Assembly (NCBI GenBank): GCA_013397795.1
Contig: VZTJ01000083.1
Location: forward strand, 248,001-312,000
Length of the DNA: 64,000 bases
DNA from: Orthonyx spaldingii
Taxonomy: Eukaryota; Chordata; Aves; Passeriformes; Orthonychidae
Direction: 5' to 3'
Shown: one piece after another, positions 37,201-48,140 of the stretch
Layout: every line of letters begins with the position of its first letter
How positions within the stretch are numbered: the first letter of the stretch is position 1
Made by a program: the position numbers and the translations under genes
The notes under the pieces: generated by a model
Told to the model about the DNA's origin: nothing
Seen by the model: the letters and a program-made list of their open reading frames with translations, nothing else
Databases searched by the model: none

Positions 37201-38499
37201 TCTGAGGGATTGTGGGGGCCAGGAGGCTTTCTGGGGCTGGGGACTTTGAAGGAAGCAGCTGCTGGGGATGAGGAGCTGGGGACACTCGGGGCGGCCACGA
37301 AAACATGTGGTTTGTGGCAGAGCCCTGACAGCAGGGCAGGGCTGGGGGGTCTGTCCTGCTGAGTGCTCACAAAGAGCTCCCTGGAGCCAGGACTGGCTCC
37401 AACAGCAAATTGTTGGTGCTGGCAGGACGAGGCTGCAGAGGCACAAAGTCTGTGTGAGCACCGCGGCCGCCGGAGCCTTCCCTGGAGCAGCTCTGCAGGA
37501 ATCCACCCTCTGCTCGCTGGCTCCAGACAATTCCTTATAAAAAATCCCTTTAACCAAGCCTTGCAATAGCAAGGGTGAGCCTGCAGCGTTTCAGTGGAAC
37601 TTTGAAGGCTTGTGAGTGGTAAGTGTCCTCCGGAGTGGGCTGGGGCAGCTGCCTTGCTGGGGACCCTGCACAGCCGTGGGGCCCCATCCCGGCCTGTCAC
37701 ATCCCTCCCTTCCCTGCTCCAGGCTGGGATGCTCCTGCACATCCCAGCCCTGCCACCCCTCTGATCTTCCAGGGCTCAAATCTCCCTGTTCGTGCTGTGT
37801 TTAACACACCCCCATCCCCTCCCCGTGGCTCCCAATTCCAAACCCGCTCTGTCAGAGCATTGTTTTTCCGGGGGGAGCTCTGCCAGCTGCTCTCTCCCAT
37901 CCACACACGGCCCCGGAGGGCTCGGCAGAATTCCCCATCCCACAGGGACTGCTGGCAGGAAGCAATCTGGCAGACAACATGTTTAGAGGAGACTAATGTC
38001 TCGGAGCCACCGAACCATTTAATTGCCAATAAACACAGCCCACATGTAAATAATTATGGAGACCCAGGAACTGTGTCGTCTTCCGTGGAAAGAAGGAGCT
38101 GGCAGCCTGGAAACGGCCCGTGGCAAGGGGAGAAATTGAGATTTCTTGTTAATACAGGAGGGATGAGCTTCAGTAAACCTGCCTGGGTATTTCCAGGCAT
38201 TGCTTCGGGCTCAGGGTGGCCCAGGAGGTGACGGTTCCTGATGGAGTGAGAAGGACCAGGCTGTGCCTTGGGGTGAGTTTGAGGGTAAGTCTTGAAAATT
38301 CATCCATTTGCTTCATCAGGCTCTTGTTGCAATCCGGTGGGATTATTGCAATATCTTTTTTTGCCACATTTTTGGGATAAAGAGCTGCAAGGATCCTGGC
38401 CCAGAACTTTGGAGCGTTATCAGCATCATGCACATTCTCAGCAATGCAGACTTTCCCTTCAGAGCCCTGGTAAAATCTGCAGGGACACCCTTTGTCTGC

Positions 38500-38810
38500 C
38501 TGCCAGGACATCCCATCCCATTCCAGCCCCTGCCATAGGCAGGGACATCTTCCACTATCCCAGGCTGCTCCAAGCCCCGTCCAGCCTGGCCTTGGACATT
38601 TCCAGAGATCCAGGGGCAGCCACAGCTTCTCTGGGCACCCTGTGCCAGGGCCTCCCCACCCTCACAGGGAAGGGATTTTTCCCAATCTCCCATCCTGCCC
38701 TCTGGCAGTGGGAAACTATTCCCCCTTGTCATTCCAGGCCCATGTCCAAAGTCCCTCTGCAGCTCTCTCGGAGCCGCTTGAGGCACAGGAAGGGGCTCCA
38801 AAGCCTCCCT
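38500..38810 (-). repeat. CR1 LINE fragment
   Basis: An antisense copy with GGCCTTGGACATTTCCAGAG, CAGCTTCTCTGGGCACCCTG and CCTCACAGGGAAGG. Confidence 0.88.
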
Positions 38811-39844
38811 GGAGATGCCTTAGGCATCCCCACCTCCATCTTTCACCTCCCGAGGTTGTCCTGGTTCCATTCCTGGAGCAGGAGGATGTCACCATGCGGA
38901 GCCCCCCACTGTCACCGCTGGAGGAGCCGCCTCCATCCAGTAATTTGGCTTTTCCCAGGGGTTGATGGGTTCCTATGGCAACCAAGAGCCGCTCCACAGC
39001 CTTCTCTGTGTGGCAATCAGCGCTCGCCTGAGTTACAGAATTAGCGCCCGTCACCCGCACGCTGCGCGTGGCCCCGGCCTCGTTCCGCTCATCACAGCCA
39101 GGAGAGGGGCTGGAGCATCCCGGGGTAGCAACCACCCCCTGCATGAGGAGATCTGGCTGGAGCATCACCCCGAGTTCTCTGCTGCCAGGGGCTGTGGGGT
39201 GACTCCATCCCTGCTGCAGGGAATGTCTGCAGGGTGTCCCACGTTACTCCCAGAACTGGATATTAACGTGCAGCAAACACAATGCTTTGAGTTTGGGATT
39301 TTTGGGTGTCTCCCAGCCCTGCTCCGTCCTTGGCATGCTGGAGAATCCCAGGCAGTGGCACCAAGCCAGGGATGTGTCTGTAGGTTTTTGGAGACTGGTA
39401 CAAGGCTCCCCATCCTTCATCATCACCCTGGGGAACAATGTTGAATTAAGTCTGGTAAATGCCGGATTTGTCCCCGAGCGAGGGCGCGGTGACCATGGCG
39501 TGTGACTAAGGAGCCTCTTGGCACCTGCTGCGGGAGCAGGGTGACGGATAAAACACATGAATGAGGAGTAAAGTGGGGGTTAGGAAATCGTGGTTAATTT
39601 GGTGCAGCGAGAGCTTGCTACGCTCACAGAAATTAAAGTGTGAGCGCTCCAAAGCGTCTCGCAGCGACAGAGGAGGAGGAGGAGGCGGCACCGGGGGAAT
39701 ACGGGATGAGTCGGAAGTGGGTACATCCATAAATCAGCTGTGGTGCTTTCAACAATGCAACTGTGCTGGAAGATCCAGCGGTTCACAGAGAGGTGATGTC
39801 CATGGGGAGGTGCTCAGTCTGCCTGATCCAACGGGTTCCAGCCC

Positions 39845-39975
39845 CCAAGTGCCAAGGCCAGGTTGGATGGGTTTTGGAGCAACCTGGGCTGCTGGAAGGT
39901 GTCCCTGCCCATGGCAGGGGGTGGAACTGGATGGGCTTTAAGGTCCCTTCTATCCCAAACTGGGTCTAATTCCGG
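39845..39975 (+). repeat. CR1 tail
   Basis: A sense copy with CAAGGCCAGGTTGGATGGG, CTGCCCATGGCAGGGGGTGG and GGGCTTTAAGGTCCCTTC. Confidence 0.85.
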
Positions 39976-40809
39976 GTCATTACTGTGGGCCTGAGCTGTA
40001 CTAACTGTGCTTTTAGCCAAAAGAAGTGAAAATAAGCCTGATTTACTCATGTATATGTCACAAACCTGCCTCTTCAGCCAGAGCCAAGATCTGGGAACAG
40101 AGAGTTGGCCACAATTTGTGGAATCTGCTCATGGAGAAATGCATGGAATCTGCTCAGAGAAATGCAAAAGGTATTTTGCAAGACCTCTCAAGGAAATCAG
40201 AATCAGTGGCTTGAGTCAGAATGTTATTCACAATAAACCAGGAAACAATAATAATAACATAAAATGAACCAACATTTTCTAAGCCTTTTCCAGCTCCACA
40301 AACAAAATTTGCCCAATGATCCTGGCTCGGTGGAGGAGCTTCTCTGTTCTGGCTGTTTTGTCATCACTGGTGACATCCAGACAGAACAAACACAGCGAGT
40401 GGGGGGCTAAAGTCAGCGGAAAATTACCAGGCTAATTTTGTTTGCTGTGCCTGATTGGGAGACAAAGGAGGAAATTTCTAGGAGTACACATGGAAAGAGT
40501 GTTGATCCTTCGTGCACATTTAGACCTGGTGCTCATCTCAATTCATTCTGCAGTGCAGGACAAAGGGCCTCATCATCTGCAGCCATGGGAGGAACCTGGA
40601 TGGAGATCAAATAATGGGAATAATACCTGGCTTGTAGGTAAGCTCTTTCAAATCATCATCTCTCAAGTGCTTTCGAACAAACAGCACTGTAATAAATTAT
40701 ATTATCTGCCCCTTAGAGCTGTAAACACCTAAACAGGCTGACCAGTATTTTCCCTTCCTGGCTGTGTCCTGGCAGATGGGAGAGCTACAGGCACCAAGTC
40801 CCGGTAGAG

Positions 40810-40905
40810 AAGAGGGTCACAGGATCACAGAATTGTTTAGGTTGGAAAAGATCTCTAAGATCATTGAGTCCGACCATTACCAACGATATTTCAACCAACA
40901 AGAGA
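40810..40905 (-). repeat. short CR1 tail
   Basis: Antisense: GATCACAGAATTGTTTAGG, then TTGGAAAAGATCTCTAAGAT, then CATTGAGTCCGACC. Confidence 0.8.
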
Positions 40906-41559
40906 CTTTGTGAGGAAGAAACGACCTCAGGGAGAATACTGGGCAAAACTCTTAATAATTGAGGCTGATTTAACCAAAATATCCCCTTTATACCCACTGG
41001 TTCCTGGGAGAAAAGCTTCCAGCCGCTTGCTGAGGAAAGCTCTGCAGAATCAGCCTTCAGACATGTTTTCCTCCCTCATTTATCCAATTAATTTACTTTC
41101 ATTAAGGAAACAAACCACGCTCTGCTTTATATATCCAGTTTCTGTGAATCACAGACTGCAGCTCCGGGATTTCTGTGCTTATTCTCAGAAGCCACCCAGC
41201 TTTTAGCTCACCCTCCCAAAACAGCATTTCCCCCTTTCCTGCAGGTAATTTGGGGAATGAGCAAAACATCTCAACAGGGAGACCTGAGGGTGGGGATTTT
41301 CTCTCCTCCTGCTCAATAACTGCAAGTCTGGTAACTTGTCTAGTCTGGTAACATGGAAGAGGAAACCATATCCTCTTTGTGGATCAGTTCTCCAGGATAT
41401 ATATATGGATTTTTAAATGGTCCTGCCAATAAATGCAGTGATGGAGTGGGTGGTGGAGTTGGGGGGAGAAAAAGGGCAAGAAGAGTAATTTAGGGAAATT
41501 TGGGGGTTTTGATTAAGAGTGAAGTAATAGAGGTTGTGATGGGATAAAATGAAGAGAGA

Positions 41560-41768
41560 AGGAATCAACACTGGCAGAGACAGGACAAGGGAAAATGGCT
41601 TCAGTCAGACAGAGGGCAGGGTTAAATGGGATACTGGGAAGAAATTCTTGGCTCTGAGGATGGTGAGGCCCTGGCACAGGTTTCCCAGAGAAGCTGTGGC
41701 TGCCCCATCCCTGGAAGTGTCCAAGGCCAGGTTGAATGGGGCTTGGAGCAACCTGGTCCAGCCCTAAT
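41560..41768 (+). repeat. CR1 fragment
   Basis: Sense copy with GGGTTAAATGGGATACTGGG, AGAGAAGCTGTGGCTGCCCC and CCTGGAAGTGTCCAAGGCC. It stops before the usual tail. Confidence 0.85.
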
Positions 41769-41897
41769 CCCAGCCTGACCTCCAAGGATCTGCCACTGCT
41801 CAGAACTGGGGCAGAACTAACCACATCCAAGCTGGCATCTTCCTGGGGTGTGACTGAGCTGCAGTCAGGGGTGTCTGGGTTTTGTGGGATTCACATC

Positions 41898-41935
41898 AAC
41901 ACACACACACAGCCCAAGCTCTCAAAGCCTTTATT
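41898..41935 (-). terminator. poly(A) signal plus (TG)n downstream element, minus strand
   Basis: Read on the minus strand, AATAAA (41935-41930) is followed about 18 bases later by a GTGTGTGTGTGTG run (about 41912-41898). An AATAAA hexamer plus a GT-rich element at this distance is the textbook layout of a poly(A) site. It would end the transcript of the GPCR gene about 1.2 kb after its stop codon. The (CA)n could also be an unrelated microsatellite. Confidence 0.55.
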
Positions 41936-43167
41936 ACAGGAAGGACAAACAGGGACCTTCTGCCTTGCTTGGCTCCTCCAGGATGAGCAGCCCAGGCCCA
42001 GGGAAGCTGCAGGAAGCCGAGGAGGGAGCTGCTCTGTGGGAAGGTGACAGAGGCCACCGGCACTGTGTTGGATGGGTCCCTGTCTCTGCTGGTCACCCCA
42101 CAGAAGATCACAACTCCCTCTAGGGCCACTGTGAGGGCCTCAGCAGGAAGGTGAGTGAGCTTGTGGATGGGCATAAGGGGAGTGGATTAGGGATCCTGTT
42201 GGGCTGTGGCTGCACTGGGTGCTCCCGAGCTGCTGGTGGAAGCGGGAATGCTGCCCAGTGCCAGCGAGGGTGCTGGTGGCCTTGGGCTGTTCCCAAGAGT
42301 TTCTCCTGGGAAATCAAGAGGTTAAAACCTAAATGGGAATTGGGTGTAAGGAGACGCTGCCTTCTGCTGCTTGCACAGAGCAGCCTGAGGGGCCACAGAG
42401 GCACCTCAGACACTGAGGAGCACTGACAAGCAAACCCACCCTACATCCAGCAGCTTCTGGGACAGACCAGCTTGGCACTGGGATTCCCACCTCCACAGCA
42501 GGACCCTGAGCATGGGCGTACACCAACCTAAACTTCCCTGGGGGCAGAATTTGAGACATGATTCCCAGCAAACCCATCACTTGAGATCTTTTGAGTCCTG
42601 CTTGGCTGTGAAGAGCAGCAATGGCTCCATGGCTGTGCCCAGCTGGGTCTGCGCGTTTGGCTGCAGAAACTGGGATGCCCTGTCTGGTTACAGGGGCGGC
42701 TCCTCCCGCAGGCCAAGCAGGTTATGGAATTCGCTCCCATTCCAAACCAGCCACCTGCTGTCAGCAGCCACGCACCCCCACCTGCACCTGCAGAATGCAC
42801 ATTTCTGAGCCTACATTGTGCCTTCACCAATAAGCCACAATTTTAAAGGATAAATGCGCAGCAATTTCACGGCTCCCTGTGCAAATCGACCTCTTCCCGT
42901 GGCGCAAAGTGCTGCCTGTTGCTTAGGAACAATCTATATCCTACAAAATGAAGATGTACGCTCTCCAAAGAGTTTTTTATACAGTGGGTGTTTGCCTTGC
43001 TCAGACACCGACCCACCTCCTGCATAAACCAGAGGGTGAAGTCTTTGTGCTCCTCATGTAGCACTGGACACCGACTGCACCCAGCCATGATTTGGGATAT
43101 AGGGATATGTCCCAGCCACGGTTTGGGATAGAGGGCTGTGCAAACCCAATCCCTCCAAGCCCTCCAG

Positions 43168-44253
43168 CTAAGGTAACCTGGATTGCAAGGCTATCTTGTC
43201 CGAGGCCCCGGTGGGAGCATCGGCCAGGGTGGAGCAGGTGTTGAAGCGGGAAGCCTTGCAGGACAGGGTCCTGGAGCTCTGCTTCTTGCGGTAGAAGCAG
43301 CTGCTGAGGTGGAACCAGAACTTGTCGTGGAGGGAGGCGTAGATGAAGGGGTTGTAGCAGGCAGAGCTCATGGCGATCAGGTGGCACGAGACCTGGATGA
43401 CGTTGACGTACCTCTTGTCCAGGATGGTGAACTCCTCGTCGATGTCCCGGATGAAGTTGACCACCTGCAGAGGCAGCCAGCAGACGGCGAAGCAGACCAC
43501 GGAGACGGTGAGCACCCGGAAGGTCTTGTGCTTGGTCCTGGTCCACTTGTCCTGGCGGCGATGGGCGGCGCCCGGCACGTTCCTCCTGCGCAGGTGGTAG
43601 GTGATGGCACAGAAGGAGACGGACACGGCCAGCAGCGGGAGCAGGTAGGACAGCAGCAGCATCAGGCACGAGTACAGCAGCCGCTCTCTCTCCTCCTGCT
43701 TCCAGAACTCCTCGCAGATGATCATGTCGTGGCCGATGGCGTTGAGGTCCAGGTAGTGGGTGTGCAGCGAGGTGGGCACGGAGGCCACGACGGAGAGCAG
43801 CCAAATGCCGGCCACGAGGCCGACGCAGGCCCTGCGGCTGATCCGCCTGCGGATCGGGTACGCCACCACCACGTAGCGGTCGATGGCGATGGCCGTGAGG
43901 GACAGCACCGACACGAAGACGGTGGCAGCCTGCAGCAGGGTGACAAAGTGGCACATGAACGTGCCGAAGAGCCAGCCCCGCTCCTCGAAGGCGTAGGACA
44001 CGGTGAGGGGGACGCAGGCCAGGCACATGATGAAGTCGGCTGCCGCCAGGTTCCCGATCAGGAAGTTGGTGGTGCAGTGCAGCTTCTTGGTGAGGGCGAT
44101 GAGGAGGATGAGGAAGAGGTTCCCGACGCACGCCACCGCCACCAGCGTGGCGTAGAGTGGGATGAAGAGCGGCTTCAGCTCCAGGAGCAGGTCCAGGCCG
44201 GTGAAGAGCGGGGCTGAGCCGTTGTGCCAGGAGTCATTGGGCAGCTGAGCCAT
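43168..44253 (-). CDS. prolactin-releasing-peptide receptor-like GPCR (PRLHR paralogue)
   Basis: An uninterrupted 361-residue class A receptor. It starts at the ATG at 44253 (MAQLPNDSW) and ends in TAG. Features: N-glycosylation sequons at Asn6 and Asn11; TM1 GN at 44-45; TM2 LAAAD ending at Asp73; a disulfide pair expected between Cys101 and Cys180; DRY at 125-127; CWLP at 258-261; and NPxIY at 301-305. Several segments match my memory of human PRLHR closely: CEEFWKQEERERLLY in loop 2, FAVCWLPLQVVNFIRDID in TM6-loop 3 and LIAMSSACYNPFIYASLHDK in TM7. NPY receptors are the next nearest family. It should be a plasma-membrane receptor for an RFamide peptide (PrRP or C-RFa type). Birds and fish are known to carry more than one PrRP/C-RFa receptor. 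An in-frame ATG exists upstream at 44523, but a splice acceptor lies between, so the 44253 start is preferred. Subtype naming needs a tree. Confidence 0.9.
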   Translation of the reverse strand: MAQLPNDSWHNGSAPLFTGLDLLLELKPLFIPLYATLVAVACVGNLFLILLIALTKKLHCTTNFLIGNLAAADFIMCLACVPLTVSYAFEERGWLFGTFMCHFVTLLQAATVFVSVLSLTAIAIDRYVVVAYPIRRRISRRACVGLVAGIWLLSVVASVPTSLHTHYLDLNAIGHDMIICEEFWKQEERERLLYSCLMLLLSYLLPLLAVSVSFCAITYHLRRRNVPGAAHRRQDKWTRTKHKTFRVLTVSVVCFAVCWLPLQVVNFIRDIDEEFTILDKRYVNVIQVSCHLIAMSSACYNPFIYASLHDKFWFHLSSCFYRKKQSSRTLSCKASRFNTCSTLADAPTGASDKIALQSRLP

Positions 44254-45457
44254 GGGAGCCCCTGTGGCCGATGTGGCTTCTCCACAACTCAAAGACAGAC
44301 AAGCCTGTGAGCTCTGGAGGAGACAGAAACATGCTTTGGTTGAAGTTCTGGGCAGAAGGACCTGTCCCCAGAGTCCAGGCCTTTTGCACAGCCCTGTGCT
44401 GAGGCACTGGCTGGTGTAAGTGACTCGTTTGAGAGTGGAGGTGCCCTGTGGCAGACACAGAGGAGCTGCTGTATGGAGCAGAGTTGGGAAGCTGGCTGTG
44501 AAATGGTTAAGCAGCCAGCACAAATCTGTGGGGAGCTGCCAGCTTGGGGCAGCAGGGCCCAGAAATCAGCTCGAGAAGCCTCGTGGAGGGCGACCTCAAA
44601 GCTGCGCTGACGTAAGGCAGGAAAAAGGGGACACTTCTGCATTTCTTGTGTTTTGCTTTTCCCAGTTAATTCCACCTGACCTGCCAACTCCATGCCACCT
44701 GGCTGGGAAGGAGCATCCTTTCCACCCCCTGCACGCCTTGTCTCTCCCTGCCAGGCCACCCCACCCCATCCCACTGGGTACTTTTATCCCCTTGGTTATA
44801 TCTGCACCACCCATGGAACTTCGGCTTCTCCTGTCTTTCCCTGTGGTGGCTGTGATGGGAGGGAGGGAAGGAGGGAGTGCCTGGCTCCCTGGGCACCTTC
44901 ACAAACCCACTCACAGCAGCACAGGGGAATGAGGTAAAACATATTCCAGCAGAAAGTGTATGGAAATTAAGAGTTCTCCTCTGGGACCCTCCTTTCAATC
45001 CCCACGCTCTCAAAATTATGGTTTGATCCCCCTTACCAGGGTCTGCACAGTCTTTCCCCCCCAGTGGAGAGTCAAATCAGCATTAATTAAGAAACCCTTG
45101 TAATTAACCGAGGGATATTGTGGTTTCCTACATCCCAGCTGCACTCACAGGGTGCACGCTGTGATACCGCAGCTCCAGGTCCCCGTGCCCTGCCTGGGGC
45201 AGGAACACAAAATCCATCAGGAAACTTGCAGCCGAGAAGCCAAAATGCTCATTAACTTATGGAATGAAAATCCTGAAGCTCAATTAAATTCTTTAATTCT
45301 GCTTCGTGTACCCACGAGAGTCAAACCAGCCCTTCCGTGCATCGCCAGGGTCCTGCTCCGTCTCCGGTAATCGCTGAACCCCGCGGCTCTGGCAGGGGTT
45401 TGGGGGGTCCAGGGTGTGGCAGCGGGACCCCCTGTCCCGGTCCCGGAGCGCCCTTAC
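44254..45457 (-). other. GPCR gene 5' UTR and intron
   Basis: On the minus strand a strong acceptor (TTTCTGTCTCCTCCAG, AG at 44315-44314) lies 60 bases before the start codon. A strong donor (CGGCAG then GTAAGG, intron starting at 45457) lies 1.1 kb upstream in a CpG island. Together they suggest a non-coding first exon spliced to the coding exon. No other gene is seen between. The pairing is inferred. Confidence 0.5.
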
Positions 45458-45600
45458 CTGCCGAGGGGTCCGGGATGCTCGGGGCTGGGAGCCGCCCGCT
45501 GCCCGCCGGTGTTCCCGTGAGGATGAGGAGGAGCGTTCCCTTCGCAGGGGGTTGTTCACCGGGAGGCTCCGGCACAGCCCTTCTCAGCCGGGTTTTTATG
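45458..45600 (-). promoter_or_regulatory. putative GPCR promoter with TATA box and first exon
   Basis: The minus-strand word CATAAAAACC (45600-45591) is TATA-like. About 30 bases downstream transcription could start near 45568, giving a first exon of about 110 bases that ends exactly at the GTAAGG donor. The surroundings (45330-45960) are a CpG island. Upstream, at about 45635-45654, is a poly(T) run on the plus strand. Confidence 0.45.
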
Positions 45601-45634
45601 GTGTTGGGGGTTTTTTTTGTCTTGCTTTGTCTTT

Positions 45635-45654
45635 CTTTTTTTTTTTTTTTTTTC
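45635..45654. repeat. poly(T) tract
   Basis: A homopolymer T run within the CpG island. Confidence 0.9.
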
Positions 45655-46839
45655 CTTCCCCGCTGCCTGAGCCTTTCAGTCCCGGAGGAACAGGACGTTC
45701 CCACCCACGGCGCTCGGTGCTCCAGGGACCCGGGGGGACGCGCACATCCCAGCGCCCCGCACCGCGGGTGGAGCACCGGGGGGCTGCGGGGAGCCCCTCC
45801 CTCGCCCTCGGGGCCGGATCCGGGAACATTCGCCCGGCAGGGAAGGAGGGGAAGGCGCGGGGGACACGGACGGGGCGGGCGGGCGCAGGGACCGGCCCGG
45901 GGGCGAGGGAAGAGGGGGGTGAGGGTGGCCCAGCCGCTGGGTGATGGGCACCCAAGCCCGGGGTGCTGGTAGCCCAGCCGGGGGGCAAGTGTAGGATGGG
46001 ATGAGAGTGGTCCAGCCGTTGGGAATTGTCCCAAATGAGAAAGGGTGCCAGGGTCAGCCTGACTTAAATAAGGCAAAACGATAAATAATGATCATCCGCT
46101 GGAATTTCTGGGGGATAAGAGGAACGGGAATTGTCAGGGCAGTCACAGAAGTTCTGCAGAATGGAGATGTTTGGTGCAAGGCAGTGATTAATTCATGCCG
46201 ATCTGATGGAGCTGGGCTGGTTATTAAAGCTGGCTGAGCCGACCCAGAGGAGAGCGCTCACCCCTGCCAAACAATCAGCAGGAGGAAAATCATCTTTGTC
46301 TCCATATCAATGCCTGACGAGAGCTGCTGTTAATTTTAAAGAGCAGAACAATCAGACAAGGAGAGCCAGAGGCTGGTTGGAGAGCAGAGCTGGGCTGTGG
46401 GATGACGAGTCCACCCCAAGGCAGCCACTGGCTCCATCTGCGGATGTGCCGTGGCCAGGGTGACCTGGCTGCAGCATTGGGAGCTCTTCCCTCTGCACGG
46501 GCTTATCCTGGAAAAACCTTCTTTGGCATCATCTTTGCTGCTGCCAGAGCCTGCAGGATAAATCACTCTTATTCCCAAAAACATATTTCCCTGCCCCAGG
46601 TCCTGGCTCAGGGGTGCAAGGGTGGGTTTGGAAGCTGCAGCCCACCCTGATGGGTCCTGATGGGAACGCTGGAGGTGTTGGAGGCACCTGCTGTGGCAAT
46701 CCTGGTGTCCCTCCCATCCCATATGATGGACAGGAATCAACTTTGCTGTGGTTTTTGTTCTTTCCCATGTCACCAGGGTGGGTTTTAGAAAGAACTGCAG
46801 ATCCTTCAGATCCTGCCAGTTCCAAAGGAGGATGGAATA

Positions 46840-47105
46840 TTTAATAGCCATAAACTGAAGGAGGGAAGGTTTAGAGTGGCTATTGGGAAAAATCCCTTCC
46901 CTGGGAGGGTGGGCAGGCCCGGGCACAGGGTGCCCAGAGAAGCTGTGGCTGCCCCTGGATCCCTGGAAGTGTTCAAGGCCAGGCTGGACGGGGCTTGGAG
47001 CAACCTGGGGCAGTGGGAGGTGTCCCTGCCTATGGCAGGGGGTGGCACTGGATGAGCTTTGATGTCCCTTCCAACCCAAACTATCCTGGAATTCCGTGAT
47101 TCTCA
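46840..47105 (+). repeat. CR1 LINE fragment (3' end)
   Basis: A sense copy with CAGAGAAGCTGTGGCTGCCC, CCTGGAAGTGTTCAAGGCC and a terminal ATTCCGTGATTCTCA. Confidence 0.88.
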
Positions 47106-47619
47106 GCATCACCACATGGTGCTGCTGGCTCCTACTTCTGTGGGATTGATTCCTTTGGTCCAAGCTTGTGGAGAACCACATTTTTCCACTGTTTGGGTGG
47201 GTGGGAGCCTTTCCTTGCTGCCCAAAGTGCTCTGTCAGCCCCGCCCTCCCCTTGCTCTGACAAGGCAGTAGGTGAATTGTGGTAGGTACAACTTGACGCT
47301 GCCCCATTTTGAAAGCAAACCCGGGCCCGACCGGGGCTGTGTCACCACATGGGGTCTCCACTGGCTTCCAGGCGTACAGAAATGCTGTTTCATGCAGAGA
47401 AGAAGGTAAAATATTGTCTTTAAAAGGTAGAAAGGGGAGGGGGGCTGCTGTTTCCTTTGTGATTACTCATTTATCCTGCATGAAAGCCATTCCCTGTATC
47501 TGCTGGCAGGTCTGCACCTGATGTCTCCAGGCACCGCGGCTGCAGATCTGCCTGTGACCACTGAGGGTGGGTCCATTCCCTGTCCTTGGGCTGTCGCTGA
47601 TGTCCCCTTTGGGTTCAGT

Positions 47620-47800
47620 TGTTAAAAACAGGCTGCCCAGGGCAGGGGTGGAGTCCCCAGCCCCGGAGGGAGTTAAAAGCCGTGTGGCTGTGGCACTTGG
47701 GAACACGGGAGAGTGGTGGGCTCAGCTGTGCTGGGCTTGGACTTGCTGATCCCAGAGGGTTTTTCCAGCCTCAGCAGTTCTCCCTCTGTGGGAGTCTAAC
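47620..47800 (+). repeat. degraded CR1 tail
   Basis: A diverged sense copy: CAGGCTGCCCAGGGCAGGGG, TGGAGTCCCCAGCCC, GGACTTGCTGATCCCAGAGG. Confidence 0.6.
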
Positions 47801-48089
47801 ACGTAGTTAGACTGGTGTTGGTGTAGAAGCAAAAACCAGCGCTAGTGAGGCTGCTGCTCAACAAACCAGCAAGAGTTTGTTTGCAGGAGAGGAGCTCAGC
47901 AGCCTGTTTTTCCTAAAATAAACCCCAGTATTGGGAGGTGAAGTCCTTGCTACTCAAACCAGGTGGAATGACACTGCTCACACACATCACACTCCTATTC
48001 ACAGTCTCAGTGGTTTCGTAAAGAAGTTTTAAAGGGTTTTTTTACGGTGATTTAAGTACAGGCCCACCCCAAGTCTATACTTTATGTTA

Positions 48090-48140
48090 TAACTTAATTA
48101 TATATAATTATATTTATATAACTATATTTATTATATATGG
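48090..48140. repeat. AT-rich low-complexity tract
   Basis: Overlapping TATAATTATATAT words, nearly pure A/T, with local self-complementarity. Confidence 0.75.

Larger units (their letters stand above)
32991..41897. other. gene-poor interval between CHST14 and the GPCR
   Basis: No exon or RNA gene recognised. It contains six CR1 fragments (35.5, 37.1, 38.5, 39.8, 40.8 and 41.6 kb). Patches that look non-random are 35680-35850, with the RFX-type word GTTGCCATGGAAAT at 35799, and 38960-39100, with GTTCCTATGGCAAC at 38969. Long open frames here overlap CR1 copies or lack any domain. Confidence 0.5.

Noticed and set aside
43183..44217. Frame of 344 codons antisense to the GPCR
   Set aside because: It is a shadow of the receptor's codon pattern, with repetitive Gly/Asp/Val/Glu content and no homology.
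44254..44523. Upstream in-frame start of the GPCR adding 90 residues
   Set aside because: A strong splice acceptor at 44315 lies inside it. The extra residues do not look like a receptor N-terminus or a signal peptide.
45337..45972. Frame of 211 codons in the CpG island
   Set aside because: GC-rich sequence lacks stops by chance. It includes a phenylalanine run from poly(T), and no known domain is seen.
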